Below are positions 1 to 8,447 of a DNA stretch of 64,000 nt, piece after piece. The notes under the pieces are model-generated. The model was not told the origin of the DNA, made no database searches, and worked only from the letters and a program-made list of their open reading frames with translations. The DNA comes from Trabulsiella guamensis ATCC 49490 (GTDB taxonomy: Bacteria; Pseudomonadota; Gammaproteobacteria; Enterobacterales; Enterobacteriaceae), in the NCBI RefSeq assembly GCF_000734965.1, contig NZ_JMTB01000091.1:56072-120071 (forward strand), given 5' to 3'. The translations under genes and the position numbers were made by a program. The first letter of the stretch is position 1. The number at the start of each line of letters is the position of its first letter.

Positions 1-1245
1 CATCACGACGCCGACAAACAGCGAAAAGAGGATCACCCCGGCGGCGAGGAATACCAGCTCATAGCGCGCCGGGAAGACTTCGCCATTCGGCAACAGCAGT
101 GGGATTGAGAGCACACCGGCCAGCGTAATCGCCCCGCGCACGCCCGCAAACGAAGCAATCAGCAGCTCACGGGTAGTCCATGACCCGAACTCCATCGGCT
201 TTTTCTTCAGGAATCGCTGGCTGAAACGCTGCATCGTCCACAACCAGCCAAAACGCACCAGCATCAGCGCGACATAAATCAGAATGATATCGGTGAACAG
301 CATCCACAGTTCGACGTTCGGATCGGCCTCTGCCGCCACCAGCGACGATTCCAGAATGCCGGGGAATTGCAGGCCCAACAGCAGGAACACCATGCCGTTA
401 AAGACAAACTCCAGCATCGCCCAGGTACTGTTGGCACGCAGGCGCATTGCCAGCGGCGCGGTACGCATGACGCCAGAACGGGTGATGGTCATCCCTGCGG
501 CCACTGCCGCCAGAATGCCGGAGACACCAATATGTTCCGCGATCAGGTAAGAAGCGAACGGCAGCAGGAACAGCAGAACGATTTGCGTTGCAGGTTCATC
601 ACCACCCCAGCGGCTGAGAAAACGCAGCGAACGGCCATACAGCCAGCTGACGATAAACCCGGCGAGGATGCCGCCAATCGCCACTTTAAGGAATTCTACC
701 GTCGCGCCGCCGATGGTAAATACCATCGTACCCATCGCCACGGCGACAGCGAATTTCAGTGACACCAGGCCTGATGCGTCGTTCATCAACGCTTCGCCCT
801 GAAGAATGCCCATGATTTTCTTGGGAATGCGCCCTTCGCCGACGATCCCTGAGAGCGCCACCGCATCGGTCGGCGACAACACCGCCGCCAGCGCAAACGC
901 GGGGACCAGCGGAATGCCCGGCACCATCCAGTAGATCAGGAAGCCAATCCCCACCACGGTCACTAATACCAGCGCCAGCGCCAGTCCTAAGATCTCGCGC
1001 CCGTGCTCAAGAAATTCGCGGGTCGGCGTTTTCCAGCCATCCGCAAACAGCAGCGGCGGAATGAACAGCACCAGAAACAGTTCTGGATCGAATTCAACGT
1101 GAAGGCCGAACGTCGGCCATGCCAGCAGTGCGCCAATGGCGATTTGCATCAGCGGCAGCGGTACCTGAAAGGGCAGAACACGAGTCACTACCCCCGACAG
1201 TGAGACCACGAGGGTCATAATCAGTATGGTAAAGAAAATTTCCAT
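1..1245 (-). CDS. yjcE: YjcE, putative Na+/H+ (CPA1-family) antiporter, 3' end cut by window
   Basis: This is an inner-membrane cation/proton exchanger of the CPA1 family. The 415 visible residues are almost entirely hydrophobic segments. They carry the family signatures SPTDAVALSG (about residues 124-133) and NDASG (about 155-159), which hold the conserved transport acids. The E. coli protein has about 549 residues, so roughly the last quarter lies beyond position 1. The ATG at 1243-1245 begins MEIFFTILIM, as expected for the family. It follows ghxP on the same strand after about 156 bp. The family assignment is firm. The transported ion is inferred from the family and has not been shown here. 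Confidence 0.93.
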   Translation of the reverse strand, partial: MEIFFTILIMTLVVSLSGVVTRVLPFQVPLPLMQIAIGALLAWPTFGLHVEFDPELFLVLFIPPLLFADGWKTPTREFLEHGREILGLALALVLVTVVGIGFLIYWMVPGIPLVPAFALAAVLSPTDAVALSGIVGEGRIPKKIMGILQGEALMNDASGLVSLKFAVAVAMGTMVFTIGGATVEFLKVAIGGILAGFIVSWLYGRSLRFLSRWGGDEPATQIVLLFLLPFASYLIAEHIGVSGILAAVAAGMTITRSGVMRTAPLAMRLRANSTWAMLEFVFNGMVFLLLGLQFPGILESSLVAAEADPNVELWMLFTDIILIYVALMLVRFGWLWTMQRFSQRFLKKKPMEFGSWTTRELLIASFAGVRGAITLAGVLSIPLLLPNGEVFPARYELVFLAAGVILFSLFVGVVM

Positions 1246-1401
1246 GCTATCCCTGTGTGCGATGTTTTCTTATAAGCGGTACTTCAGACAGACAGTCCAT
1301 GTCTGATAATAAAACATGATAATCAACGCAAGGGAAACAGGATGTGCCCGAAAAGCAAAAAGGGCGGCCTGAGCCACCCTTCATCCTGACGCGATAACGA
1401 G

Positions 1402-2751
1402 TTAAATCGCCCAGCCGCCCGCGTAGAAGATCACCAGCGCGAGAGCAATCACCACGGTGCCGATGTTCAGCTTGCGCCATTCACCAGACACCACGCGGCC
1501 AATCACCAGCGTCGCGAAGCCGATCATGATCCCGGTAACGATGTTACAGGTGAGCACGATAAACACCGCGGTGATAAGCCCAGCCATTGCATCGACGAAA
1601 TCATTGAAATCGATTTTCGCTACGTTGCTCAGCATCAGCAGACCAACGTACATCAGTGCAGGCGCCGTTGCGTAAGCCGGCACCAGATAAGAGAGCGGAG
1701 ACAGGAACAGGATCAGCAGGAACAGCACGCCGACAGTAATCGCCGTCAGACCAGTCTTACCACCCGCTGCCGTACCGGCTGCGGATTCGATATACACCGC
1801 TGCTGGCGCTGCGCCGACAACCGCCGAGAACACGCTGCTCAGGGAGTCAGTAGTCAGTGCCTTGCCACCGTTAATTATCTGACCGTCTTTATCCAGCAGA
1901 TTCGCCTGACCCGCCACTGCACGGATGGTGCCCGTCGCGTCAAATACCGCCGTCATCACCAACGCCAGTACACTCGGTAACACCACCGGGCTCAGCGCAC
2001 CCATGATATCCAGGCTGCCAATCAGTGATTTACCACTTTCATCGCTCAGCGATGGCATGGCGAAGAAGCCAGAGAAATGCACATTTGGATCGAAAATCAG
2101 ACCGACGATGGAAACGCCGATGATGGTCAGCAGAATGCCGCCAGGCACTTTCATTTTTTCGAGACCAATAATCACCGCCAGACCAACCAGCGACATGATC
2201 ACCGGGAAACTGGCGAAATGGCCGAGAGAAACTGGCAGACCATCCAGCGGGTTTTTGATCACCAGACCTACGCCGTTCGCTGCGATCAGCAACAGGAACA
2301 GGCCGATACCGATACCGGTGCCGTGCGCGATCCCCTGCGGCAGATTGCGCAGGATCCAGCTACGAATACCGGTGGCAGAAATGATGGTGAACAGCACCCC
2401 CATCAGGAAGACAGCACCGAGCGCCACCGGAATGCTGATTTGCTGCCCCAGCACCAGGCTGAACGCGGTAAACGCTGTCAGCGAAATAGCGCAGCCAATA
2501 GCCAGCGGCAGATTCGCCCACAACCCCATCACCAGCGAACCGACACCGGCAACCAGACAGGTAGCGACAAACACCGCGGCAGGCGGGAAACCGGCTTTGC
2601 CGAGCATGCCCGGCACCACAATCACGGAATACACCATCGCCAGAAAGGTCGTCAGACCGGCAACGATTTCCTGACGCACGGTACTGCCACGAGCAGAAAT
2701 TTTAAACCAGGCGTCAAGTGAACCGCCGGTACGCGCAGAAGGCGTAGACAT
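1402..2751 (-). CDS. ghxP: GhxP, guanine/hypoxanthine permease (NCS2/AzgA family)
   Basis: This is a proton-driven importer of guanine and hypoxanthine in the inner membrane, formerly YjcD. The 449-residue product matches the E. coli protein nearly end to end, with about a dozen hydrophobic segments and the family stretches [13 protein letters not shown] and [13 protein letters not shown]. An in-frame ATG lies three codons upstream at 2760. I prefer 2751 because an AGGGG Shine-Dalgarno sequence sits at the right distance before it and the product then begins [10 protein letters not shown] like the E. coli protein. Three PurR-like operators lie upstream, which fits the known PurR control of this gene in E. 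coli. Confidence 0.95.
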   Translation of the reverse strand: MSTPSARTGGSLDAWFKISARGSTVRQEIVAGLTTFLAMVYSVIVVPGMLGKAGFPPAAVFVATCLVAGVGSLVMGLWANLPLAIGCAISLTAFTAFSLVLGQQISIPVALGAVFLMGVLFTIISATGIRSWILRNLPQGIAHGTGIGIGLFLLLIAANGVGLVIKNPLDGLPVSLGHFASFPVIMSLVGLAVIIGLEKMKVPGGILLTIIGVSIVGLIFDPNVHFSGFFAMPSLSDESGKSLIGSLDIMGALSPVVLPSVLALVMTAVFDATGTIRAVAGQANLLDKDGQIINGGKALTTDSLSSVFSAVVGAAPAAVYIESAAGTAAGGKTGLTAITVGVLFLLILFLSPLSYLVPAYATAPALMYVGLLMLSNVAKIDFNDFVDAMAGLITAVFIVLTCNIVTGIMIGFATLVIGRVVSGEWRKLNIGTVVIALALVIFYAGGWAI

Positions 2752-2865
2752 AGAAAACATCCCCTAAGAGTTTTTATCTTATCGTTCGTCTGTCGGCGTG
2801 GTGGAACATCCACTGCCAGTTAAACGTTGTCCATGTGCAGCCTCGCGGCAAGGGGTGCCGGGAAA

Positions 2866-2881
2866 ACGCAAACGTTTAACT
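2866..2881 (-). promoter_or_regulatory. PurR-like operator upstream of ghxP (site 1)
   Basis: The 16-mer ACGCAAACGTTTAACT matches 11 of the 12 fixed positions of the PurR consensus ANGCAANCGNTTNCNT. It lies about 115 bp upstream of the ghxP start. PurR is known to repress ghxP in E. coli. Binding here is inferred. Confidence 0.75.
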
Positions 2882-2909
2882 CCGCGCTGACAAAACGGCT
2901 AGTCAAAAA

Positions 2910-2925
2910 AGGCAAACGATTATCT
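2910..2925 (-). promoter_or_regulatory. PurR-like operator upstream of ghxP (site 2)
   Basis: AGGCAAACGATTATCT keeps the central GCAA..CG..TT core and matches 11 of 12 fixed PurR positions. It lies 28 bp beyond site 1, in the same gap. Confidence 0.5.
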
Positions 2926-3008
2926 GGCTTTTAGCAGGCCATTTTCAACAGAAGTTTGCGCCATTTCGCCAAAAATCCCCGCCGCTGTTGAAGAAACCGC
3001 CAGAAGAT

Positions 3009-3024
3009 GCGCAAACGTTATCGT
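3009..3024 (-). promoter_or_regulatory. PurR-like operator upstream of ghxP (site 3)
   Basis: GCGCAAACGTTATCGT matches 10 of 12 fixed PurR positions. It lies just past the GST stop codon, about 260 bp from ghxP, so it may be auxiliary or fortuitous. Confidence 0.45.
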
Positions 3025-3069
3025 TGATGCGCAATCTGGCAACATTTCTGCCTGCTTTTCAGGCAAAAA

Positions 3070-3738
3070 TTACTCGCCGGGGATCTCAAACGGACCTCCC
3101 TGTTGAATAGCCCGCTGCCATGCCGGACGCATTTCAATGCGTTTTTTCCATGCCGCAATGTTGGGTAGCGCATTGATACCGCCACGTGACAGGAGCGCAA
3201 AGAGCGGGAAGCTCATCTGAATATCCGCCATGCTGAGTTGCTCTCCGGCAAACCACGGGCGGCTGGCAAGCTGCAATTCAATAAAACTGGCGTGAGTGGC
3301 GATTTGCTTGTTGAGATAGGCTTTCTGTACACCCTGCCCGAGCACTTTGCCCAGGGAACGCAGACCAAACGGCACCGGCGGTTTACCCAACTGGCTAAAG
3401 ATCAGTTTCATCAGCAGGAGCGGCATCAGCGACCCTTCCGCGTAGTGAAGCCAGAAGCGATACTGCAACTTCTCAATCTCTTCCTGTGGCCGGAACTGGT
3501 GGCTTTTGTCGTAACGCTCCTGAAGGTATTCAAGGATCGCGCCGGATTCGGCAATGATATGCCCGTTATCTTCCAGTACCGGGGATTTTCCCAGCGGATG
3601 AACTTTCTTCAGTGCGGCTGGTGCCTGCATATCCGGCTCACGCTGGTAGCGGACAATCTGGTAAGGCATATTCAACTCTTCCAGCGCCCAGAGTACTCGT
3701 TGCGAACGCGACTGATTCAGATGGTGCACAATCAACAT
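3070..3738 (-). CDS. Glutathione S-transferase family protein
   Basis: This is a cytosolic GST-fold protein of 222 residues. The N-terminal thioredoxin-like half shows SRSQRVLWALEEL near residues 9-22, the cis-proline in KSPVLED (about Pro53) and the glutathione-binding ES pair (about 64-65). The C-terminal half is the usual helical domain. It probably conjugates or reduces substrates using glutathione, but the substrate cannot be read from the sequence. E. coli K-12 has no gene at this point, whereas Salmonella has a GST gene here next to soxR. Its position beside soxRS and SraL suggests a stress role. That is inference. Confidence 0.85.
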   Translation of the reverse strand: MLIVHHLNQSRSQRVLWALEELNMPYQIVRYQREPDMQAPAALKKVHPLGKSPVLEDNGHIIAESGAILEYLQERYDKSHQFRPQEEIEKLQYRFWLHYAEGSLMPLLLMKLIFSQLGKPPVPFGLRSLGKVLGQGVQKAYLNKQIATHASFIELQLASRPWFAGEQLSMADIQMSFPLFALLSRGGINALPNIAAWKKRIEMRPAWQRAIQQGGPFEIPGE

Positions 3739-3851
3739 GTCTCACAGCCTCTTAGAAAATTCGTTCAAATTAACTATAGAAACAGCGAGCGAATGGCGGA
3801 AAATTTTCGGCGAAAAAGTTGCCCGTTTTTATGGCGAGGAAGCTGCCATGG

Positions 3852-3859
3852 CATAGACT
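3852..3859 (+). promoter_or_regulatory. Candidate -10 element of the SraL promoter
   Basis: The stretch CATAGACTTAA resembles the extended -10 region used by RpoS, with no good -35 element. It would place the RNA start near 3866. SraL is known to be RpoS-dependent. The exact start is inferred. Confidence 0.45.
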
Positions 3860-3865
3860 TAAAGT

Positions 3866-4010
3866 GTCAGCACAAACCGGAACCTCCAACCCCTGATGAG
3901 ACGATGAGGGGTGCTGATGTCGGGGGAAACCCTCCCGTGACTCAACGGGATAGAGCGAAAGACAAAGACCGGAACGACTAAAGCGCCCTTCGTGGCGCTT
4001 TAGTTTTTTA
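3866..4010 (+). ncRNA. sraL: SraL (RyjA) small regulatory RNA
   Basis: A non-coding transcript of about 145 nt is predicted between the GST gene and soxR, opposite in strand to both. It begins just after an RpoS-like -10 element. It ends in a strong intrinsic terminator: the stem CTAAAGCGCC/GGCGCTTTAG at 3978-4003, followed by six T residues. The 3' end runs into the soxR stop codon, as described for SraL in E. coli and Salmonella. SraL is reported to base-pair with the tig mRNA and to protect rho mRNA from early termination. I identified it from position, size and terminator, not from an alignment. Confidence 0.75.
3978..4009 (+). terminator. Intrinsic terminator of SraL
   Basis: A perfect 10-bp stem with a 6-nt loop is followed by TTTTTT on the plus strand. 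The minus strand has no T-tract, so it serves the small RNA and not soxR. Confidence 0.85.
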
Positions 4011-4466
4011 TTCGTCTTCCGGAAAGTGCGCGCCCGGCCCCTTCTCGCCGAGTTTATCGCCAGGGTTTCGCAGCGGGCAGTCAGTGCGCGACAGGCAACC
4101 GCAACCAATGCAGCCGTCCAGTTGATCACGCAGCGCCACCAGCGTGTGAATGCGACTGTTTAGTTCCTCACGCCATTGTGAAGAAAGCTGCTTCCACTCT
4201 TTGGCGCTCAGTCGGTGCCCTTCCGGCAGGACGCCAAACGCCTCGCCGATGGTCGATAGCGGAATGCCGATGCGCTGCGCAATCTTGATGATGGCCACAT
4301 GACGCAGCACGTCACGACGGTATCGGCGTTGGTTTCCGGCGTTGCGCGTACTTTTGATAAGCCCTTTGCTTTCATAGAAATGCAGCGCAGAAACGGCAAC
4401 ACCGCTTCGCTTTGCCACTTCGCCGGGTGTCAGCAGAGATTTTATGCGGGGTGATTTCTTTTCCAT
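4008..4466 (-). CDS. soxR: SoxR, redox-sensing MerR-family activator
   Basis: SoxR is a [2Fe-2S] transcription factor that activates soxS when its cluster is oxidised by redox-cycling compounds. The 152-residue product has the MerR winged helix-turn-helix at its N-terminus ([20 protein letters not shown], about residues 13-32), a dimerisation helix, and the cluster-binding cysteines at 119, 122, 124 and 130 in [12 protein letters not shown]. All are at the E. coli positions. The C-terminal tail differs and is two residues shorter. It is divergent from soxS, with the operator between them. Its stop codon overlaps the SraL terminator region. Confidence 0.97.
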   Translation of the reverse strand: MEKKSPRIKSLLTPGEVAKRSGVAVSALHFYESKGLIKSTRNAGNQRRYRRDVLRHVAIIKIAQRIGIPLSTIGEAFGVLPEGHRLSAKEWKQLSSQWREELNSRIHTLVALRDQLDGCIGCGCLSRTDCPLRNPGDKLGEKGPGAHFPEDE

Positions 4467-4473
4467 AAAGCGC

Positions 4474-4504
4474 TTTACCTCAAGTTAACTTGAGGAATTA
4501 TACT
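4474..4504 (+). promoter_or_regulatory. soxS promoter with SoxR operator
   Basis: The -35 element TTTACC (4474-4479) and -10 element TATACT (4499-4504) are separated by 19 bp, the overlong spacer typical of MerR-family targets. The perfect 18-bp palindrome CCTCAAGTTAACTTGAGG (4478-4495) fills the spacer and is the SoxR binding site. Confidence 0.93.
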
Positions 4505-4552
4505 CGCCTTCAGACAGTACGACGAATCGAAAAATGCAAAAAGAGGCCCTGT

Positions 4553-4882
4553 ATGTCCCATCAGGATATTATTCAAACGCTTATTGAATGGATTGATGAA
4601 CATATCGATCAACCGCTTAACATTGATGTAGTCGCAAAAAAATCAGGTTACTCGAAGTGGTATCTGCAACGAATGTTCCGCACCGTGACGCACCAGACGC
4701 TGGGGGATTACATACGCCAGCGCAGGCTGCTGCTGGCGGCGGAGGCACTGCGCACCACGCAACGCCCTATCTTTGATATCGCGATGGATTTAGGCTACGT
4801 CTCGCAACAAACGTTCTCCCGGGTGTTTCGTCGCGAGTTCGATCGCACGCCGAGCGACTACCGCCATCAGATCTCTGCCTGA
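4553..4882 (+). CDS. soxS: SoxS, AraC-family activator of the superoxide regulon
   Basis: SoxS is a small monomeric AraC/XylS activator that turns on the superoxide and drug-resistance regulon. It is essentially just the DNA-binding domain, with two helix-turn-helix motifs (about residues 27-47 and 75-98, the latter including GYVSQQTFSRVFRREF). I chose the ATG at 4553 because the product then starts MSHQDIIQ like the E. coli protein. An upstream in-frame extension to 4490 would run back into the promoter. The product has 109 residues against 107 in E. coli, with a C-terminus ending HQISA. Its last 16 bp overlap the 3' end of pdeC on the other strand. Confidence 0.96.
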   Translation: MSHQDIIQTLIEWIDEHIDQPLNIDVVAKKSGYSKWYLQRMFRTVTHQTLGDYIRQRRLLLAAEALRTTQRPIFDIAMDLGYVSQQTFSRVFRREFDRTPSDYRHQISA

Positions 4883-6465
4883 GGCATCATCCGGCTGACC
4901 TGACACGTCGAAACATCAAGCCACTGCATAAATTCTTGCGGTGGCATCGCTTTCGCGAAATGCCACCCCTGACAGAACTGCACGCCCCGCTTTGCCAGCC
5001 ACGAGACCTGCTCTCCGGTTTCGACGCCTTCAGCAATGGTTTTCAGTCGCAAGCTTTGCGCCATCTCTATGATATGCTCCGCGATCAGATGACTGGTGCT
5101 GTTAGTGGTAAGCGTATCGATGAATGATTTATCGATTTTAAGAATATCAACGTTCAGCGAATAGAGGTTGTGCAGGTTGGAATAACCGGTACCAAAGTCA
5201 TCGATCGCCACTTCATAACCCGCCTGGCGAAACGCCTGGATCACCGGTGTGGTTTTCGGCACATCAATAAACCCGCGCTCGGTAACTTCGATTTTAATTT
5301 GTTGCGCACGCACGTTATGGGCTTGTGCTTTTTCTGAGATCAGCGCAATCAGTCGTGAAGAGTGAAAATCCGACGCGGAAAGATTAATGGAGACATAAAG
5401 CTGCGGGTGTGTTGCCAGAAATTGCCCCATCTCCGCAAACATCTCTTCTACCACGTAATCAGTCACCTGCTCTATCAACGCCTCTTTTTCGGCGAGCGGA
5501 ATAAATTCTGTCGGGCTCATTACCTGGCCATTGAATCCCGGCCAGCGCAACAGTGCTTCGGCACCCACACAGCAGTTATTTTTAATATCCATGATCGGCT
5601 GATAATGCAGGCGCAACTGACGCTTATTAAGCGCACGCTGGAGTTTGCGCCGTGGCGAATTTATTTGCCGACGAGTGCGCGACCAGACCAGTAAAATGAG
5701 TATGCTGCAGATTCCCCCTAATGGCAGCGTTAACGTCACCTGATGCCAGAGGTTTTCGTAATAACGACGATCCTGCGTCGAGACGATAACCGCAACGGGA
5801 CGACGATCAGAATGCACGACCGTATAAAAACGCCCCTCCTTGCGGAATGACGCATTACTGTCACGAATTAACGGGCGTAATGTCAGCGGATCCGACGTGG
5901 CGCTGACTGAGAAAAAGGAATGGGTTTTAGTGTCGTAAACGCCGTAGCTCAGCGAGGTATCTTCTGAAATCACTTCGCTATAAGACAGCGGGTTTACCAC
6001 CGCGACATAATTATCCCGCTGCATGTAGATCATCGAATAACCGGAATAAAACGGCGTATCGCGATAGTAATAAACCGAGAGATTAGGCTTTTTCTGATAA
6101 TTCGGCTGCGGCATGACAAACGGCTGCGCCGGACGAAAGACGGTCGAACACAGGAACTGATTGCCCCGGGCATAGATTAAATCCGTTACGTACAACCGTC
6201 CGCGAACAAGATTAAGCATCGCCTGTTGATGCTGCGGCGTGCAGGCAGCGCCACGATATTTTTCCGCTTCGCTACGGGTCTCTTCTGCCTCGCGGATAAC
6301 AATATCGGTTTTATCGAGCGCAAGCTGCGCAAACGTCTGTAGCTGACCGGTGGTTTCTGACATGGCGCGTATTTGCGCAAACCAAAGCGCCAGCATCACG
6401 GGTAACAATACCACCATGATAACGCCGACAACACGCAGCACCTTGTCTCGCACCCTACGATTCAT
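4867..6465 (-). CDS. pdeC: PdeC (YjcC), membrane c-di-GMP phosphodiesterase with CSS and EAL domains
   Basis: PdeC is an inner-membrane enzyme that hydrolyses c-di-GMP. The 532 residues run in order: a first membrane segment (about 9-30), a periplasmic CSS domain, a second membrane segment (about 236-256) and a cytoplasmic EAL domain. The EAL domain carries EALLRW and DDFGTGYSN, as in active enzymes. The redox-sensing cysteines are present at about 75 and 106. The second lies in CST where the family name-giving motif is CSS, a conservative change. In E. coli the periplasmic disulfide controls activity and proteolysis. It converges on soxS with a 16-bp overlap. Confidence 0.93.
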   Translation of the reverse strand: MNRRVRDKVLRVVGVIMVVLLPVMLALWFAQIRAMSETTGQLQTFAQLALDKTDIVIREAEETRSEAEKYRGAACTPQHQQAMLNLVRGRLYVTDLIYARGNQFLCSTVFRPAQPFVMPQPNYQKKPNLSVYYYRDTPFYSGYSMIYMQRDNYVAVVNPLSYSEVISEDTSLSYGVYDTKTHSFFSVSATSDPLTLRPLIRDSNASFRKEGRFYTVVHSDRRPVAVIVSTQDRRYYENLWHQVTLTLPLGGICSILILLVWSRTRRQINSPRRKLQRALNKRQLRLHYQPIMDIKNNCCVGAEALLRWPGFNGQVMSPTEFIPLAEKEALIEQVTDYVVEEMFAEMGQFLATHPQLYVSINLSASDFHSSRLIALISEKAQAHNVRAQQIKIEVTERGFIDVPKTTPVIQAFRQAGYEVAIDDFGTGYSNLHNLYSLNVDILKIDKSFIDTLTTNSTSHLIAEHIIEMAQSLRLKTIAEGVETGEQVSWLAKRGVQFCQGWHFAKAMPPQEFMQWLDVSTCQVSRMMPQAEI

Positions 6466-6670
6466 CCAGCCCGATATCCCTGTTTTCAGTACGCCTGAAG
6501 ATCAGGCCCATGGCTTCAATTGCAGGTGATTACGTTGCATGAATCAAACAACATTAGCAACCGTCTTTTTGTTCCATATTCCTGATATTCCGTTATGACG
6601 ATTTTATTCCACCGTAAGGCAAACAGGGAGACAGGCTGACGTTTTTATTAAGGGTCAAATCTCATTTACG

Positions 6671-7570
6671 TTAAAGACGTGGCGTGTTAGCTTTTTTTAA
6701 ACCTGTCACATCCACGCCAATATTCAGTATCGTACCGTCACCCATCGTAATATTAGACCAGAGCGTTGTCAGCGTTGCGCCATCACGCCGTACCGGGTAG
6801 CGGGTGTGCATTTCCGTCACTGGCGTGTCATTGAACGGGCTAAAGGAAAGTCGTACCTGCTCACGCATAGCCGGGTCAGGGTAAAATAATTCCAGCGGAT
6901 CGGCGTAACAATTAATGTCATTTTGTGTCCAGCCAAACGATCGCTCGCAGGCCCGATTCCATAATATGCATCGCCGACGGGCATCGAATGAATTTAATAA
7001 AATTGGTGCGCAGTCTAACATGACTTTATATCTCACCATGATGGCATTTAATTCACTGGCAGTACGCTCTTTAAGAATTACATCAGAAAGGTAGCCTTTC
7101 AGTTTTTCCGCCAGAATAATAGCAATGCTTTTAATCACTGAGGAGGATGTCTGCGAATAAGGAAAGGCGACAAATAAATAATTACTGTGGCTGGCGCTCT
7201 GTAAAGGAATTTTGCATAACGCCGCGCTTTTTATTATTCCGGCGTCAGGATGAGAGTCCGGATAAAGCAGCCTGCCTGCCTCGTTTCGCCAGTAACGGAT
7301 GCGCCAGCTACGTTCGGCTTCAAGCCTGGATAACGCCAGCAGGCGCACGACGTGATGATGGTTACACTCAAGGTCACCGGCGACCTCCAGCCGTGGCTCC
7401 TTGCCATCGTCGATCATCGTCCACGTCAGGCATGCGCCCAGCGCGGTGTTGATGGTAAAAAGTAACGGGCGCAGCGGTTGATGCGTGGATAATCCAGGCA
7501 TCAGTTGCGCCAGCATATGCAGCCCTAAAGCGGCATCATTTATTGCGGTGTGCAGTGTGTCATTATTCAT
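6671..7570 (-). CDS. Orphan PAS-domain protein, function unknown
   Basis: This is a soluble protein of about 299 residues with no transmembrane segment. The N-terminal half (about 1-150) resembles a GAF-type sensor fold only loosely. The C-terminal third (about 180-290) looks like a PAS domain, with the WNRACERSFGW stretch and an NIGVDVTGLK end typical of PAS/PAC. No kinase, GGDEF, EAL or DNA-binding output domain follows, so it is a sensor without a visible effector. An upstream in-frame GTG at 7582 is an alternative start. Neither start has a clear ribosome binding site. It reads toward pdeC on the same strand with a 205-bp gap. E. coli has no gene here. Confidence 0.75.
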   Translation of the reverse strand: MNNDTLHTAINDAALGLHMLAQLMPGLSTHQPLRPLLFTINTALGACLTWTMIDDGKEPRLEVAGDLECNHHHVVRLLALSRLEAERSWRIRYWRNEAGRLLYPDSHPDAGIIKSAALCKIPLQSASHSNYLFVAFPYSQTSSSVIKSIAIILAEKLKGYLSDVILKERTASELNAIMVRYKVMLDCAPILLNSFDARRRCILWNRACERSFGWTQNDINCYADPLELFYPDPAMREQVRLSFSPFNDTPVTEMHTRYPVRRDGATLTTLWSNITMGDGTILNIGVDVTGLKKANTPRL

Positions 7571-8107
7571 TTTATCAATCACAGGTTGAAGGAACGGAAT
7601 AAACCTGCAATGAAAATCAGACGTCGATCCAGCCTACGCAAAGTATTTGCGCAGCAAATGTTCAGGAGTTAATACAACCACGAGAAAGGTGTTCAGCAAT
7701 ACTTACAAGAAATCAAAACAACCCAGTAAATCCAGCCGCTGATTGCCTTATTGCAAGTAAAAATAACTGTCCACGACAGCATAATCCAGCCGACTGGCCC
7801 TGTAAATATTGTACAACGGCACTGCGCGTGTACAGATTTGGCTATCTCTCTGAATTGGCATGAAAGGGAGGTAAATAAAAGCAATAGTCAACGGAGAATA
7901 TATTCTCTGTTCCCGTGACGCCTCGCAAATTTAACCGGCAAAAAAAGTCACTTTTTGAACTGGCGAATAAAACAACAAATGTGATATAGTTCACACATCA
8001 TAATGCAAAAGAAATTCCGTTTCATTTAGTCACTAAATGCCCTGAGATAGCCAGCCTGCAATGACGTTCGCGCTGTCAAAGGCAACCGTTCTTCTGAGGA
8101 AAGATTC
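7571..8107. other. Non-coding region upstream of the PAS gene and yjcB
   Basis: This AT-rich gap of about 540 bp between divergent genes holds a perfect CRP site near yjcB and a 14-bp palindrome GAGAATATATTCTC at 7894-7907. Two TGTACA copies lie 13 bp apart at 7810-7834. A 63-codon open frame at 7693-7884 has no supporting signals. I see no RNA gene. Confidence 0.6.
7980..7995 (+). promoter_or_regulatory. Perfect CRP-cAMP binding site upstream of yjcB
   Basis: TGTGATATAGTTCACA is an exact match to TGTGA-N6-TCACA. It lies 113 bp upstream of the yjcB start. I could not fix the promoter that it acts on. Confidence 0.8.
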
Positions 8108-8389
8108 ATGGCATCGATCACTACCGGCGTTGTGCTGTTGCGCTGGCCGCTTTTCAGTGCAGTGTTAATGTTCTTAGCCAGTACGCTCAACATTCAGTTA
8201 CGTAAATCCGACTATGCCGGGCTGGCCGTCATTTGCAGCGGTCTCGGCGTTGCCGCCGCCTGCTGGTTTGCAACGGGTTTGCTGGGCATTACACTGGTGG
8301 ATATCGTCACCATTTGGGGCAACATTAAAGATGTGATGATTGAAGTGATGAACCAGGCGCCACCGGAATGGCCGATGGTATTAACCTGA
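8108..8389 (+). CDS. yjcB: YjcB, small inner-membrane protein of unknown function
   Basis: This 93-residue protein matches E. coli YjcB along its whole length. It has two or three hydrophobic stretches (about residues 7-26 and 36-65) and a short polar tail ending APPEWPMVLT. No function is known for the family. A TGAGGA sequence just before the ATG serves as the ribosome binding site. It is convergent with ssb and shares a bidirectional terminator with it. A perfect CRP site upstream suggests control by carbon supply. Confidence 0.93.
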   Translation: MASITTGVVLLRWPLFSAVLMFLASTLNIQLRKSDYAGLAVICSGLGVAAACWFATGLLGITLVDIVTIWGNIKDVMIEVMNQAPPEWPMVLT

Positions 8390-8390
8390 T

Positions 8391-8424
8391 AAAAAAAGCG
8401 CTTCCCGATGGAAGCGCTTTTTTT
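8391..8424. terminator. Bidirectional terminator between yjcB and ssb
   Basis: The stem AAAGCGCTTCC/GGAAGCGCTTT is flanked by A-rich and T-rich tracts, so it can end transcription from both sides. Confidence 0.9.
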
Positions 8425-8447
8425 GTCTGGTGACCGCAATAACGGTA

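Larger units (their letters stand above)
2752..3069. other. Intergenic region between GST gene and ghxP
   Basis: This 318-bp gap holds the ghxP leader and three PurR-like boxes, listed separately. No coding sequence is supported. Confidence 0.7.

Noticed and set aside
3238..3981. A 247-codon frame antisense to the GST gene and across SraL
   Set aside because: It is a shadow of the GST gene. The part beyond it is explained by the small RNA and its terminator.
7693..7884. A 63-codon frame in the PAS-yjcB gap
   Set aside because: It has no ribosome binding site and a Trp/Cys-rich composition unlike a real protein.
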